A stretch of 23,451 nt of DNA. Origin: Sphingomonadales bacterium UBA6157. Lineage in GTDB: Bacteria > Pseudomonadota > Alphaproteobacteria > Sphingomonadales > Sphingomonadaceae. The DNA lies in the NCBI GenBank assembly GCA_002423025.1, contig DIUN01000024.1:1-23451 (forward strand), in the 5' to 3' direction. The translations under genes and the position numbers were made by a program. The notes under the pieces were generated by a model. It was not told where the DNA came from. It did not search any database and worked only from the letters and a program-made list of their open reading frames with translations. Of the stretch, positions 1 to 7,945 are shown one piece after another (position 1 is the first letter of the stretch; each line of letters begins with the position of its first letter).

Positions 1-24
1 GCTCTGCCATTGAGCTACACCCGC
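1..24 (-). tRNA. tRNA-Gly, 5' part only (truncated by window edge)
   Basis: Read on the minus strand from position 24, the sequence gives a 7-nt acceptor strand GCGGGTG, then TAGCTC and the D-loop AATGGCAGAGC. This is the standard 5' third of bacterial tRNA-Gly (GCC-type). The anticodon and 3' half lie left of position 1, so the isotype rests on similarity of the acceptor and D-arm only. Confidence 0.8.
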
Positions 25-88
25 AGTGCGATGCCCATGGGCCGCTTGCGTGCAGCCGATTGCCACGAGCGAGCCCGCCCGGTCAATG

Positions 89-142
89 ACTATCGCCTGC
101 TCAGGCACTATCGCCCATTGAGGGACTATCGCCCGCTCACGC
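89..142. repeat. three imperfect tandem copies of an 18-bp unit
   Basis: The 9-mer ACTATCGCC occurs at 89-97, 107-115 and 125-133, exactly 18 bp apart. The second half of each unit is less conserved (TGCTCAGGC, CATTGAGGG, CGCTCACGC). The array lies between the tRNA-Gly 5' end and the stop codon of the ferritin-like gene, and the third copy overlaps that stop. No coding function is apparent. It could be a slippage product or a protein-binding array. Confidence 0.6.
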
Positions 143-550
143 CCGTTCGTCGTGCCGGGCCAGCCAGCGCTGGAAGGCCGGCAGGTGGTTCTCCCGCGCG
201 GTGCGCTGCAGGTTGCCCAGCACCTGCGCCACCGCCGCGTCGTCGATCTCGGGCAGCAGCCGATCGTAGAGCGCGATATTGTCCTGCCCGGCGGCAATGG
301 CGGCGGCACAGGCATCACGCAGCGTTTCGGGCGGCGGCATCCGGCCCAGCCAGCGGTTGGCCGGCACCGGCAGGCCCAGCCGGTCAAACTGGCGGAGCAG
401 AGCATCACCATGCCGCCGCTCCGCCTCGATGATGGTGATGAACGGTCGCACTGTGCCGAACTTGGCGATCACCACAGCGTAGAATGCCTCGGCCCAGCGC
501 TGGTCATCCAGCGCATCGCCGAGGATCGTGGCGATCTCGTCCAGTGTCAT
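137..550 (-). CDS. small ferritin-like domain protein (DUF2202-like)
   Basis: 137 aa, predicted soluble and almost entirely helical. It resembles DUF2202-type ferritin-like four-helix bundles. Candidate metal ligands sit in helical E/H patterns: E21 in the first helix, E44-x2-H47 in the second and E120-x-H122 in the last. The physiological role is unknown; iron binding or oxidative-stress functions are only suggested by the fold. The ATG at 550 is chosen because it lies 7 nt after the stop of the upstream peptidase gene and gives a protein starting directly at the first helix. A longer open frame to 640 would overlap the peptidase gene. It is probably co-transcribed as the last gene of the 3357-137 group. 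No signal peptide or membrane segment is seen. Confidence 0.7.
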   Translation of the reverse strand: MTLDEIATILGDALDDQRWAEAFYAVVIAKFGTVRPFITIIEAERRHGDALLRQFDRLGLPVPANRWLGRMPPPETLRDACAAAIAAGQDNIALYDRLLPEIDDAAVAQVLGNLQRTARENHLPAFQRWLARHDERA

Positions 551-557
551 GTCGGCT

Positions 558-2699
558 TCAGCGTGCGCCCATCTCGTCGAGCAGCCGCCCGGCGTTGTCG
601 ATCTTGTCCATCGTCCACAGCATGTAGCGGCTGTCGACATGGATGGTTCGGTTGATCTTCGGGTCGAAATACCAGTCCGCGATCACGCCTTCCAGCGTGC
701 CATCGAATGCCAGCCCTACGAACTCGCCGCGGGCATTGAGCGTCGCCGAGCCGGAGTTGCCGTTGGTGATGTCCACCGTCGAGAGGAAGTCCACCGGCAG
801 TGTGCCCAGCTTGGGGTCGGCATAGCGGCCATAATCGCGCGCCTTGATCGCGGCGAGGGTCTTTTCAGGCGCATTGAACGGCTCGCGCCCGGTGTTCTTG
901 GCGAGAATGCCCTCGGCGGTGGTGAACGGCGCCCAGGCCAGCCCGTCCACGGCCTTGCCATCGACAATGCCGTAGGTGAAGCGCAGCGAGCTGTTGGCAT
1001 CCGGGAACAGCGTGCGGCCCTGCGAGGCGGCCCAGGCGATGCGGGCCTCCATATAGGCCGAGCGGGCGATCTGCTCGTCACCGGCCTGTGCCTTGGCGTC
1101 ATCCAGCCGGGCCATGTCCCCGGCATAACCGGCCACGGCCAGCCGCACGAACGGATCGGTGGAGGCTTCCAGCTGCGCCGCCGTCATGTCGAGCAGCGCC
1201 AGCCGCTTGGCGGTATCGGCCAGGGTGGTGCCGGCATAGAGCGCATCCACACCGATGCTTGCCAGCATGGCATCAAAGCCGGCGTTGCGGTCCTCTGCGG
1301 CAAGCTGGCGATATTCGGCCAGCCCCTGCTCGAACACCGCGCGGTCCACCTTGGCTTCGAACCGCTTCTCGATCTGGGTGAGCCGCTCCACCATCATCTG
1401 GCGGTCCCGGTCCTGATAGCCGGCGTCACGCGCCGCATCGGGCTTGGCGCGCTCCCTGGCCCAGCGATAGGCCATGCGCGCGGCGCTGTAGAGCTGGCCG
1501 CGGTTGCGCAGGCCCGAGACCAGCGTTGCCATGTCGGTCTTGCTGCTGCGGCTGACGAGGGCGTCCAGCGCCGCAACGGCAGCGCCATAGCGGGCATTGC
1601 GGGCCGGGTCCGCCGCCACCCAGGCGCGGAAGGCGGCTTCCTCGGCGCGCTTCTTCTGCACCATCGAGGTGGCTTCGGCGCCGGCGATCTGCCCGGCGAT
1701 CTTCTTCTTGTAGTTGTCGATGCCGCGCAGCAGCGAGGCATAGCGGATTTCTGCATCGCGGTTGCCCGCCGTGGCGGCATTTATCGCGTCGGCATAGCTG
1801 GCCAGCAGCGCCTGCTCGCGCGGGTTGTAGGCCTCGAAGGCAAAGGCGGCTTCTTCCGCCGTGCGGGTGCGCTCGGTCTCGCCGGGGAAGCCGGCAACCA
1901 TCACGAAATCCCCATCCTGCACACCCTGCCTGGCAATCGGCAGCCAGGCCTTGGGCTTGAACGGCACATTCTGCTTGGCATAGGGCGCCGAGCGGCCATC
2001 CGGGCTGACATAGGCGCGGTAAAAGCCGAAGTCCCCGGTGTGGCGCGGCCACTGCCAGTTATCGATCTCGCCGCCGAAGTTGCCGGTGCTGCTCGCCGGT
2101 GCATAGACCAGCCGCACATCCTGGATCTCGAGCTGCTGCTGCAGGTAATAGGTGCTGCCGCCAAAATAGGCGCTCACTTCGCAGCGGCGGCTGGCCTGCT
2201 TCTCGCAGGTCCGCACCAGCGCCTTGCGGTTGGCATCGATGCGATCATAGCGCGCCCGGCCGGTCAGCTTTGTCGTGCCCTTGAGCACAGCCTTGGTCAC
2301 ATCATCGAGCTTCTCGATGACATAGGCGCGGCTGCCGGGGGAGGCGGGGAGTTCATCGGCCAGCGTGGCGGCGAGGAAGCCATCGGTCAGGTAGTCCTGC
2401 CCCGGTTTGGAATTATACTGCACCGAGCCGTAGACGCAGTGATGGTTGGTGGCGATGAGGCCCTGCGGGCTGAGGAACGAGGCCGAGCAACCGCCGAGCG
2501 AGACAATGGCGGTCAGCGGTGCACGGTTGAGGTCCGCCAGCGCCGCCGGGTCAAGCTGCAGCCCGGCCTCGCGCATGGCGGCGGCAAGCGCGCCGGTCTG
2601 GCTGGGCAGCCACATGCCTTCGGCGGCCCCTGCCGCCACCGGAACCAGTGCGGCCGGAACCATCGCCACAAGCCCGAGCATCATCGCCGAAACACGCAT
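558..2699 (-). CDS. S46 family dipeptidyl peptidase (DPP7-like), exported
   Basis: 713 aa, the usual length for S46 serine exopeptidases, which release dipeptides from peptide N-termini in the periplasm. Residues 1-25 form a signal peptide (hydrophobic core then AGA-A), with mature protein near residue 26. The catalytic His lies in TNHHC (85-89), and the catalytic Ser is S649 in GNSGS. Eighteen residues after it is Gly667; this position is Gly in DPP7 (hydrophobic/broad P1 preference) and Arg in DPP11 (Asp/Glu preference), so DPP7-type specificity is inferred. The start at 2699 has a GGAGG Shine-Dalgarno 5 nt upstream. An in-frame ATG at 2741 would add 14 residues before the signal peptide and is less likely. 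It lies between a stress-protein-like gene (94 nt upstream) and the ferritin-like gene (7 nt downstream). Confidence 0.9.
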   Translation of the reverse strand: MRVSAMMLGLVAMVPAALVPVAAGAAEGMWLPSQTGALAAAMREAGLQLDPAALADLNRAPLTAIVSLGGCSASFLSPQGLIATNHHCVYGSVQYNSKPGQDYLTDGFLAATLADELPASPGSRAYVIEKLDDVTKAVLKGTTKLTGRARYDRIDANRKALVRTCEKQASRRCEVSAYFGGSTYYLQQQLEIQDVRLVYAPASSTGNFGGEIDNWQWPRHTGDFGFYRAYVSPDGRSAPYAKQNVPFKPKAWLPIARQGVQDGDFVMVAGFPGETERTRTAEEAAFAFEAYNPREQALLASYADAINAATAGNRDAEIRYASLLRGIDNYKKKIAGQIAGAEATSMVQKKRAEEAAFRAWVAADPARNARYGAAVAALDALVSRSSKTDMATLVSGLRNRGQLYSAARMAYRWARERAKPDAARDAGYQDRDRQMMVERLTQIEKRFEAKVDRAVFEQGLAEYRQLAAEDRNAGFDAMLASIGVDALYAGTTLADTAKRLALLDMTAAQLEASTDPFVRLAVAGYAGDMARLDDAKAQAGDEQIARSAYMEARIAWAASQGRTLFPDANSSLRFTYGIVDGKAVDGLAWAPFTTAEGILAKNTGREPFNAPEKTLAAIKARDYGRYADPKLGTLPVDFLSTVDITNGNSGSATLNARGEFVGLAFDGTLEGVIADWYFDPKINRTIHVDSRYMLWTMDKIDNAGRLLDEMGAR

Positions 2700-2793
2700 A
2701 AGCACCTCCACAAGATCACAGATCAATTGCGGGATGCTCATAGGGCCGCTGCCGATGCCGCGCCACCCCTGCGGCAAGACGCGGCTGGGGCGC

Positions 2794-3357
2794 TCAGCCG
2801 GCCATGATGTCGTGGAGATGCACGTCCTTGCCGCAATGCTTGCGCAGGATGGTGACGGCGCGCTCCTCATCGGCGGGCGTGAAGGTGCGCACCCAGAGCA
2901 GCAGCCCGCCCTCCTCGATCTGGGTTTCAATGGCCTTGGCCTGCTTGTCACCCAAGGCGCCCGCCAGCAGCGCGCCGAGCGTGCCGCCGGCACCGCCGGC
3001 CAGCACCGCGCCCGTGAGCGCCGCAGCCAGGGTGCCGCCCGAGGCGACGATGGCACCGGCCGCCACCACCGCTGCGATATACAGCGGCACGCCGATCAGC
3101 GCGCCCTCGGCATCGCCGATGGCTTCCGTCGAGACCCAGGCGCTGCGCGGTGCCTCCTCTGCATCTTCCAGCTTTTCCACGGCGCGGTAGTTTAGCCCGA
3201 GCTTCTCCACCACCGCCTCTTCGGCAGCCAGCAGGCTCAGTTCGGCGCGGTCGAATCCCGAGGCCTGAAGCTCGTCGATGGCGGCTTGCAGGCTCTCGGC
3301 ATTCTGGAAAACCCCCACGGCTTCGCGGATGGGTTGCGGTGCCTGGGCTCTGATCAT
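2794..3357 (-). CDS. general-stress-like protein with glycine-rich membrane segment
   Basis: 187 aa. Residues ~12-45 resemble the alpha/beta domain of general stress protein 17M/DUF1269-type proteins (a helix that samples 'ASGF', then a strand). Residues ~85-135 are an Ala/Gly-rich hydrophobic stretch, probably one or two tightly packed membrane helices, with a charged C-terminal domain after that. Such proteins are usually annotated as hypothetical or stress-related membrane proteins; no enzymatic motif is visible. The ATG at 3357 is preceded by AAGGAG at good spacing. It is transcribed divergently from the thiolase operon across a 198-bp gap. I looked for an EcfG-type (GGAAC...CGTT) promoter upstream and did not find one, so general-stress control is not supported by the DNA. 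Confidence 0.65.
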   Translation of the reverse strand: MIRAQAPQPIREAVGVFQNAESLQAAIDELQASGFDRAELSLLAAEEAVVEKLGLNYRAVEKLEDAEEAPRSAWVSTEAIGDAEGALIGVPLYIAAVVAAGAIVASGGTLAAALTGAVLAGGAGGTLGALLAGALGDKQAKAIETQIEEGGLLLWVRTFTPADEERAVTILRKHCGKDVHLHDIMAG

Positions 3358-3497
3358 GGCGGTGCTCCTTGCCCCACATCATGTTCGGGCATGGACGCAC
3401 GGTTCGGCACGGCCATGCCGCAGGCTCATCATAAGGCCGGGTCCGCGGCCAGGCTATTCGGAGTATCGCTTAATGTGGGTCGGGCAGGGTGCTGCCA

Positions 3498-3525
3498 TTG
3501 CCATCAGCAACCCGGCTTGTATAAT
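3498..3525 (+). promoter_or_regulatory. sigma70-type promoter of the thiolase/CoA-ligase operon
   Basis: A -35 box TTGCCA (3498-3503), a 16-bp spacer and a perfect -10 box TATAAT (3520-3525). The predicted transcription start is near 3532, giving a leader of about 24 nt before the ATG at 3556. It is the closest match to the housekeeping consensus that I found in the window. Confidence 0.65.
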
Positions 3526-3555
3526 CGAACTAACCTGTGGGGCGGAGATTCGACA

Positions 3556-4785
3556 ATGGTGTATGTGCTTGGTGGCTGGCAGAGCGATTTCGCCCAGAAT
3601 TGGGAGCGCCAGGGCCTCGATATCGCCGGCGGTTTCGCGCAAACCCTGAACGCCGGGATGGACGCCACCGGCCTTGAGCCCGAGGATATCGAGACCGGCC
3701 ATGTCGGCAATTTCGTGGCGGACCTGTTTGCCGGGCAGGGGCTGCTCGGCGGCTTTTTCGGGCTGGTCGATCCGGCATTCGATGGCTTGCCCACCGCGCG
3801 CCACGAGGCGGCCTGCGCCTCGGGCAGCGTGGCGCTGCTGGCGGCGGCCTCCGAGATCGAGGCCGGTCGCTATGGCCTTGCCGCTGTCATCGGGCTTGAG
3901 CAGATGCGCAACGTGCCGGGGCAGACCGCTGCCGAGCATCTCGGCGCCGCGGCCTGGAACGGCCATGAGTTCGGCGATGCGCGCTTCCTGTGGCCGCGCG
4001 CCTTTTCCGATCTCGCCGAGGAATATGAGCGTCGCTATGGCCTGGATTACCAGCACCTGATGCGCATTGCCGAGGTCAACTTCGGCAATGCCAAGAAGAA
4101 CCCCAACTCGCAGACCCGCGCCTGGCAGTTCACGGAAAAGAGCTTCACCGCCGATGACGAAGCCAACCCGGTGGTGGAAGGCCGCACCCGCAAGATGGAT
4201 TGCGGCCAGGTGACGGACGGCGCCGCCGTGGTGTTCCTCGCCTCCGCCGAGCGCGCTGCCGCCTATGCCAAAAAGCGCGGGATCGCGCTGGAGAGCCTGC
4301 CGCGCATCACGGGCTGGGGCCACCGCTCGGCCCCGATTTCCTATGCGCAGAAAATCCGCAACAGCGCCGGGCAGGACTATGTGTTCCCGCAGGTGCGCCG
4401 CGCCATCATGGACGCGCGCGCCCGTGCCGGCATCACCGATATCGGCCAGCTCGATGCCGTGGAGACGCATGATTGCTTCACCGCCACCGAATATATGGCG
4501 ATCGACCATCTCGGCATGACGGCGCCGGGCGAGAGCTGGAAGGCGATCGAGGCCGGGGACATCGAGATTGGCGGCAAGCTGCCGATCAACCCCTCGGGCG
4601 GGCTGATCGGCACCGGGCACCCGGTGGGCGCCACCGGCATCCGCATGGTGCTCGATGGCTACAAGCAGGTGACCGGACAGGCCGGGGACTATCAGGTGGA
4701 AGGCGCGCGCACCGTGCAGACGCTCAACATCGGCGGCTCCACCACCACCACGGTCAGCTTCATCGTCCAGAAGGACGCTGCGTGA
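3556..4785 (+). CDS. SCP2-type thiolase / acetyl-CoA C-acyltransferase
   Basis: 409 aa, full length for the SCP2 thiolase family, which carries out thiolytic or retro-Claisen cleavage of 3-oxoacyl-CoA. The nucleophile is C87 in AACASG. The family-specific HDCF loop, which supplies the second catalytic Cys in SCP2-type enzymes, is present, and so are the GHPVGATG loop and a LNIGG loop near the C-terminus. Active-site residues therefore look complete. The ATG at 3556 has GGAG about 9 nt upstream and sits 31 nt after the TATAAT box. It is the first gene of a four-gene operon; its stop overlaps the GTG start of the next gene (GTGA). The natural substrate is unknown, but the two downstream genes (SnoaL/LEH-like, feruloyl-CoA synthase-like) suggest a non-fatty-acid CoA thioester. 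Confidence 0.9.
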   Translation: MVYVLGGWQSDFAQNWERQGLDIAGGFAQTLNAGMDATGLEPEDIETGHVGNFVADLFAGQGLLGGFFGLVDPAFDGLPTARHEAACASGSVALLAAASEIEAGRYGLAAVIGLEQMRNVPGQTAAEHLGAAAWNGHEFGDARFLWPRAFSDLAEEYERRYGLDYQHLMRIAEVNFGNAKKNPNSQTRAWQFTEKSFTADDEANPVVEGRTRKMDCGQVTDGAAVVFLASAERAAAYAKKRGIALESLPRITGWGHRSAPISYAQKIRNSAGQDYVFPQVRRAIMDARARAGITDIGQLDAVETHDCFTATEYMAIDHLGMTAPGESWKAIEAGDIEIGGKLPINPSGGLIGTGHPVGATGIRMVLDGYKQVTGQAGDYQVEGARTVQTLNIGGSTTTTVSFIVQKDAA

Positions 4786-5309
4786 TCGACCGGCGGCTGA
4801 TGCTGGCGGGCACCGCTGCCGCCACCCTTCTTGGAACAGGCGCCGCGGGCGCAGGAGAAACCACCATGGCCACCAGCCGCTACGAACAGTTCAAGGCCGT
4901 GATCGACCTCTGGTCACGCAAGGATGCCCCGGCCGTACTGGCGGCGATGACGGATGACATCGTCTGGCACATGGCCGCCACCGCCAAGCCGCCGCTTGTC
5001 GGCAAGGCCGCGGCCGCAAAGTTCCTCGAAGTGTTCGGCGCCAACATCTCCGGCAAGCCGGGCGCGGTGCGCTGGCGGATCATCCATCATGCCGAAACGG
5101 CGGACCGGTTGTTCGTGGAAGGCGTCGATGAATATGACGATGTGAGCGGGCGGACGATCACCGCGCCCTATGCCGGCGTCATCGAGTTCCGCGGTGACAA
5201 GATCTCCGGCTGGCGGGATTATGTCGATTACGGCACCATCGACAGGCAGCGCAGCGGCGAGGCGCTGGCCCCGCACGTGCGGGCGCTGGCGGACCGCCCG
5301 GCGGCGTGA
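4782..5309 (+). CDS. SnoaL/limonene-epoxide-hydrolase-like (NTF2-fold) protein, possible Tat export
   Basis: 175 aa from a GTG at 4782 that overlaps the thiolase stop (GTGA) and has AGAAGGA upstream. That start encodes DRRLMLAGTAAATLL, which looks like a twin-arginine signal. An ATG at 4866 (147 aa, no signal) also has a good AGGAG and is the alternative start. The domain is an NTF2-like cone. The C-terminal part keeps the LEH-like pattern VDEY ... GWRDYVD, but the Arg that precedes the first Asp in limonene-1,2-epoxide hydrolases is Gly here (EGVDEY), so epoxide hydrolysis is uncertain. The family includes isomerases, hydrolases and lyases. It sits between a thiolase and a CoA ligase with overlapping codons on both sides, which implies coupled translation and a shared pathway. 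Confidence 0.75.
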   Translation: MIDRRLMLAGTAAATLLGTGAAGAGETTMATSRYEQFKAVIDLWSRKDAPAVLAAMTDDIVWHMAATAKPPLVGKAAAAKFLEVFGANISGKPGAVRWRIIHHAETADRLFVEGVDEYDDVSGRTITAPYAGVIEFRGDKISGWRDYVDYGTIDRQRSGEALAPHVRALADRPAA

Positions 5310-7129
5310 CAGAGCCTGACGACGCGGGGCCTGCCGGGGCGGGGCTTGCCGGGGCCGCCGCGCCGTTCCGGGAAGCGCAGTTCATGCCGGTGGACCTTGC
5401 CGTGGAGCGGCGGGCCGATGGCAGCATCACCATCCGCAGCCGCGTGCCGCTGCCGCCGCATGAGCAGAACCTCGCCCGGGCCTTCGCCGCCACCGCCGCG
5501 CGCAAGGGCAATGCTCCGGCGCTCAAGTTCCGTGGCCCGGATGGCGCCTGGCAGGCGACAAGCTATGCCGAGCTGAAGGCCCGCATCGATGCCGCCACGC
5601 AATGGCTGCTCGACAATGGCATGGCCGGGCAGACGCTGGTGCTGCTCTCCGGCAACACGCTTGCCGCCGTGGTGCTGACGTTCGCCTGCTATGCCAGCGG
5701 CACGATTCTGTGCCCGGTCGGCCTCGCCTATGGCCTGGCAGGCGGGGACCATGCCCGGCTCAAGCATGTCATCGCGCGCACCCGGCCCGGCATGATCTTT
5801 GCCGATGCGCATCCGGCGCTGGCCGCTGCAGTCAACGCCGGCGCCACCCCGGCGATGACCGTGGTGAGTCCCGATCCGAGCCTGTTCCGCTCCCCCGCGG
5901 TGCCGCTGGCGGCCCTGCTGGCGACCGTTCCCGGCCCGCAAATCTCCCAATCCATCCAGGGCATCGATGTGCAGGCGGTGGCCTCATACATGCTCACGTC
6001 CGGCTCCACCGGCCTGCCCAAGGTCGTGCCGCTGACCATGGCGAACATCGCGGCGGCCGGCCAGCAGGCGCTCACCAGCATCGGCCAGGCCGCAAACTGG
6101 GGCGGCACGATGCTCGATTGGCTCCCCTGGCACCATGCCGCCGGTGCCGGGGTGCTGCGCAACACACTGCTCGAAGGCGGCACGCTGCACGTGGACAACG
6201 GCAAGCCGGCGCCGGGTCTGTTTGCCGAAACCCTGCGGAATCTGCGTGAGATTCCCGTGGCTTATTTCAACAACGTGCCCGCCGGCTATGCCATGCTGGT
6301 GGAAGCGATGGCCGATGATGCCCAGCTGCGCCGCAGCTTTTTCCAGGACATGCGGCTGATGCTTTACGGCGGCGCCGGCCTGCCGCAGCATGTCCATGAC
6401 CAGCTGCAAGCCTTTGCCATCGCCGAGACCGGCCACCGCATCCACATGACCACCGGCTATGGCATGACCGAAACCGTAACCGGCTGCATGGTCATCCACT
6501 TCCCCACCGACAAGGTCGGCATCGGCCTCCCGGCCCCCGGCCTTGAGGTCAAGCTTGTGCCCCATGACGCTCGCTACGAGGTCCGCCTGCGCGGCCCCAA
6601 TGTGATGAAGGGTTATCTGGACGAGCCGGAGAAGAACGCGCAAGTTTTTGATGAAGAAGGATATTACTGCACAGGCGACCTGGCGGTGTTCCATGAGCCG
6701 CAGCGCCCGGAAGCCGGCCTCGCCTTTGCCGGGCGGCTCGCCGAGGAGTTCAAGCTGGCCTCCGGCGCCTGGGTTTATGGCGGCCAGCTGCGCGAGGCGC
6801 TGCTCGCCGCGCTCGCTGACCATGTCAGCGAAGTCGTGCTGTGTGACGATAACCGGCCCTATCTGGCGCTACTCGCCTGGCCCAAGGCCGGCGCCACGCT
6901 GGCTGCCGTCTCCGAGGCGCTGCGCCGCTTCAATGCCGGCCAGCACGGCAGCGCCGCCACCATCCGCCGGGTGATGCTGCTCGCCAGCCCGCCCAGCGTC
7001 GATGCGCACGAGATTTCGGACAAGGGCAGCATCAACCGCCGCGCCGTGCTCGACCACAGGGGCGCCGATGTCGCACGCCTCTATGCCGATGCGCCCGATG
7101 GCGATATCGCAGACCTCCGGGGGGATTGA
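5306..7129 (+). CDS. feruloyl-CoA synthase-like AMP-dependent acyl-CoA ligase
   Basis: 607 aa ANL-superfamily ligase that forms an acyl-CoA through an acyl-AMP. The N-terminus (VDLAVERRADGSI then IRS..PLP) and the central DWLPWHHAAGAG / NGKPAPGLFAETLRNLREI region are characteristic of the feruloyl-CoA synthase (Fcs) subfamily rather than fatty-acyl ligases. ATP-binding TSGSTG is at 231-236, followed by the A5 motif TTGYGMTE, the A7 motif YYCTGDLA and a C-terminal DKGSINRR containing the adenylation Lys. The Fcs-typical WNHTFGGN region is WHHAAGAG here, so the substrate may not be ferulate itself. The GTG start overlaps the upstream stop (GTGA), and the next gene follows after 3 nt. Aromatic or bulky carboxylic acid activation is inferred. 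Confidence 0.85.
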   Translation: MTEPDDAGPAGAGLAGAAAPFREAQFMPVDLAVERRADGSITIRSRVPLPPHEQNLARAFAATAARKGNAPALKFRGPDGAWQATSYAELKARIDAATQWLLDNGMAGQTLVLLSGNTLAAVVLTFACYASGTILCPVGLAYGLAGGDHARLKHVIARTRPGMIFADAHPALAAAVNAGATPAMTVVSPDPSLFRSPAVPLAALLATVPGPQISQSIQGIDVQAVASYMLTSGSTGLPKVVPLTMANIAAAGQQALTSIGQAANWGGTMLDWLPWHHAAGAGVLRNTLLEGGTLHVDNGKPAPGLFAETLRNLREIPVAYFNNVPAGYAMLVEAMADDAQLRRSFFQDMRLMLYGGAGLPQHVHDQLQAFAIAETGHRIHMTTGYGMTETVTGCMVIHFPTDKVGIGLPAPGLEVKLVPHDARYEVRLRGPNVMKGYLDEPEKNAQVFDEEGYYCTGDLAVFHEPQRPEAGLAFAGRLAEEFKLASGAWVYGGQLREALLAALADHVSEVVLCDDNRPYLALLAWPKAGATLAAVSEALRRFNAGQHGSAATIRRVMLLASPPSVDAHEISDKGSINRRAVLDHRGADVARLYADAPDGDIADLRGD

Positions 7130-7132
7130 CCA

Positions 7133-7924
7133 ATGACCGTTGCCGAACTGCTGCTCACCAACGCGCTGGTGCTCGCCGCCAGCTTTTTCCTGCTCTGGCT
7201 GTTCATCCTCAAGGTCCGCGATCCCTCCGTCGTGGACAGCTTCTGGGCCATCGGCATGGTCATCATGGCCATCTCCAGCTTCCTGCTCACCGATGGAGAC
7301 CCGCAGCGCAAGCTGCTGCTCACCGCCCTGTGCGCGCTCTGGGGCCTGCGCCTTGGCGGCTATCTGTTCTGGCGCTGGCGCTCGCATGGGGCTGACCGCC
7401 GCTATGTCAACATGATGGCCAAGGCCAAGGCGCAGCGCGGCTGGGATTTCCCCAAGGCCAGCGGGCTGCTGGTGTGCGCGGTGCAGGCGCCGCTGCTGCT
7501 CTTCGTCTGCCTGCCGGTGCAGCTCGGCCAGGTCGATGCCACTCCGCCGCTCGGCGCGCTGGCCGTTATTGGCACCATCGTCGCGCTCATCGGCATCAGC
7601 TTCGAGAGCATCGGCGATTGGCAGCTCACCCGCTTCAAGGCCAACCCAGCCAACGCCGGCAAGCTGATGTCCAGCGGCCTGTGGCGCTACACCCGCCACC
7701 CGAACTACTTCGGCGATGCTGCTACCTGGTGGGGCATCTTCCTGATCGCTGCTGAAACGAGCACTGGCCTCTGGGCCCTGCCGGCGCCGGCACTGCTGAC
7801 CTGGATGCTGATGAAATGGTCCGGCGTGCCGACTGTCGAGCATCGCATGGGCAAGACCAAGCCCGGTTATGCCGATTATGTGCGGCGCACCTCGGGCTTT
7901 GTGCCCTGGTTTCCCAAGGCCTGA
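7133..7924 (+). CDS. DUF1295 membrane protein (steroid 5-alpha-reductase-like)
   Basis: 263 aa with about six predicted membrane helices. It belongs to the DUF1295 family, related to steroid 5-alpha reductases and isoprenylcysteine methyltransferases. The C-terminal signature is clear: SSGLWRYTRHPNYFGD (~177-192) and EHRMGKTKPGYADYVRRT (~240-257), which resemble the NADPH-binding C-terminus of SRD5A-type enzymes. The reaction in bacteria is generally unknown. It is the last gene of the 3556-7924 operon, 3 nt after the ligase. A membrane reductase acting on a lipophilic intermediate is possible but not shown. It ends 21 bp from the convergent flavoprotein gene; only a weak hairpin is visible there. 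Confidence 0.8.
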   Translation: MTVAELLLTNALVLAASFFLLWLFILKVRDPSVVDSFWAIGMVIMAISSFLLTDGDPQRKLLLTALCALWGLRLGGYLFWRWRSHGADRRYVNMMAKAKAQRGWDFPKASGLLVCAVQAPLLLFVCLPVQLGQVDATPPLGALAVIGTIVALIGISFESIGDWQLTRFKANPANAGKLMSSGLWRYTRHPNYFGDAATWWGIFLIAAETSTGLWALPAPALLTWMLMKWSGVPTVEHRMGKTKPGYADYVRRTSGFVPWFPKA

Positions 7925-7945
7925 CAGGGCCTGAACGCGCGGCGG

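Noticed and set aside
528..2807. 759-codon open frame on the plus strand opposite the S46 peptidase
   Set aside because: Antisense shadow caused by GC-rich third positions. The His/Arg/Gly-rich translation has no recognisable domain, while the minus strand encodes a complete peptidase with catalytic motifs and ribosome site.
3358..3555. EcfG-type general stress promoter before the stress-like gene
   Set aside because: No GGAAC and CGTT pair with suitable spacing was found on the minus strand.
3454..4620. 388-codon minus-strand frame opposite the SCP2 thiolase
   Set aside because: Shadow frame. The thiolase on the plus strand has all active-site loops and a promoter.
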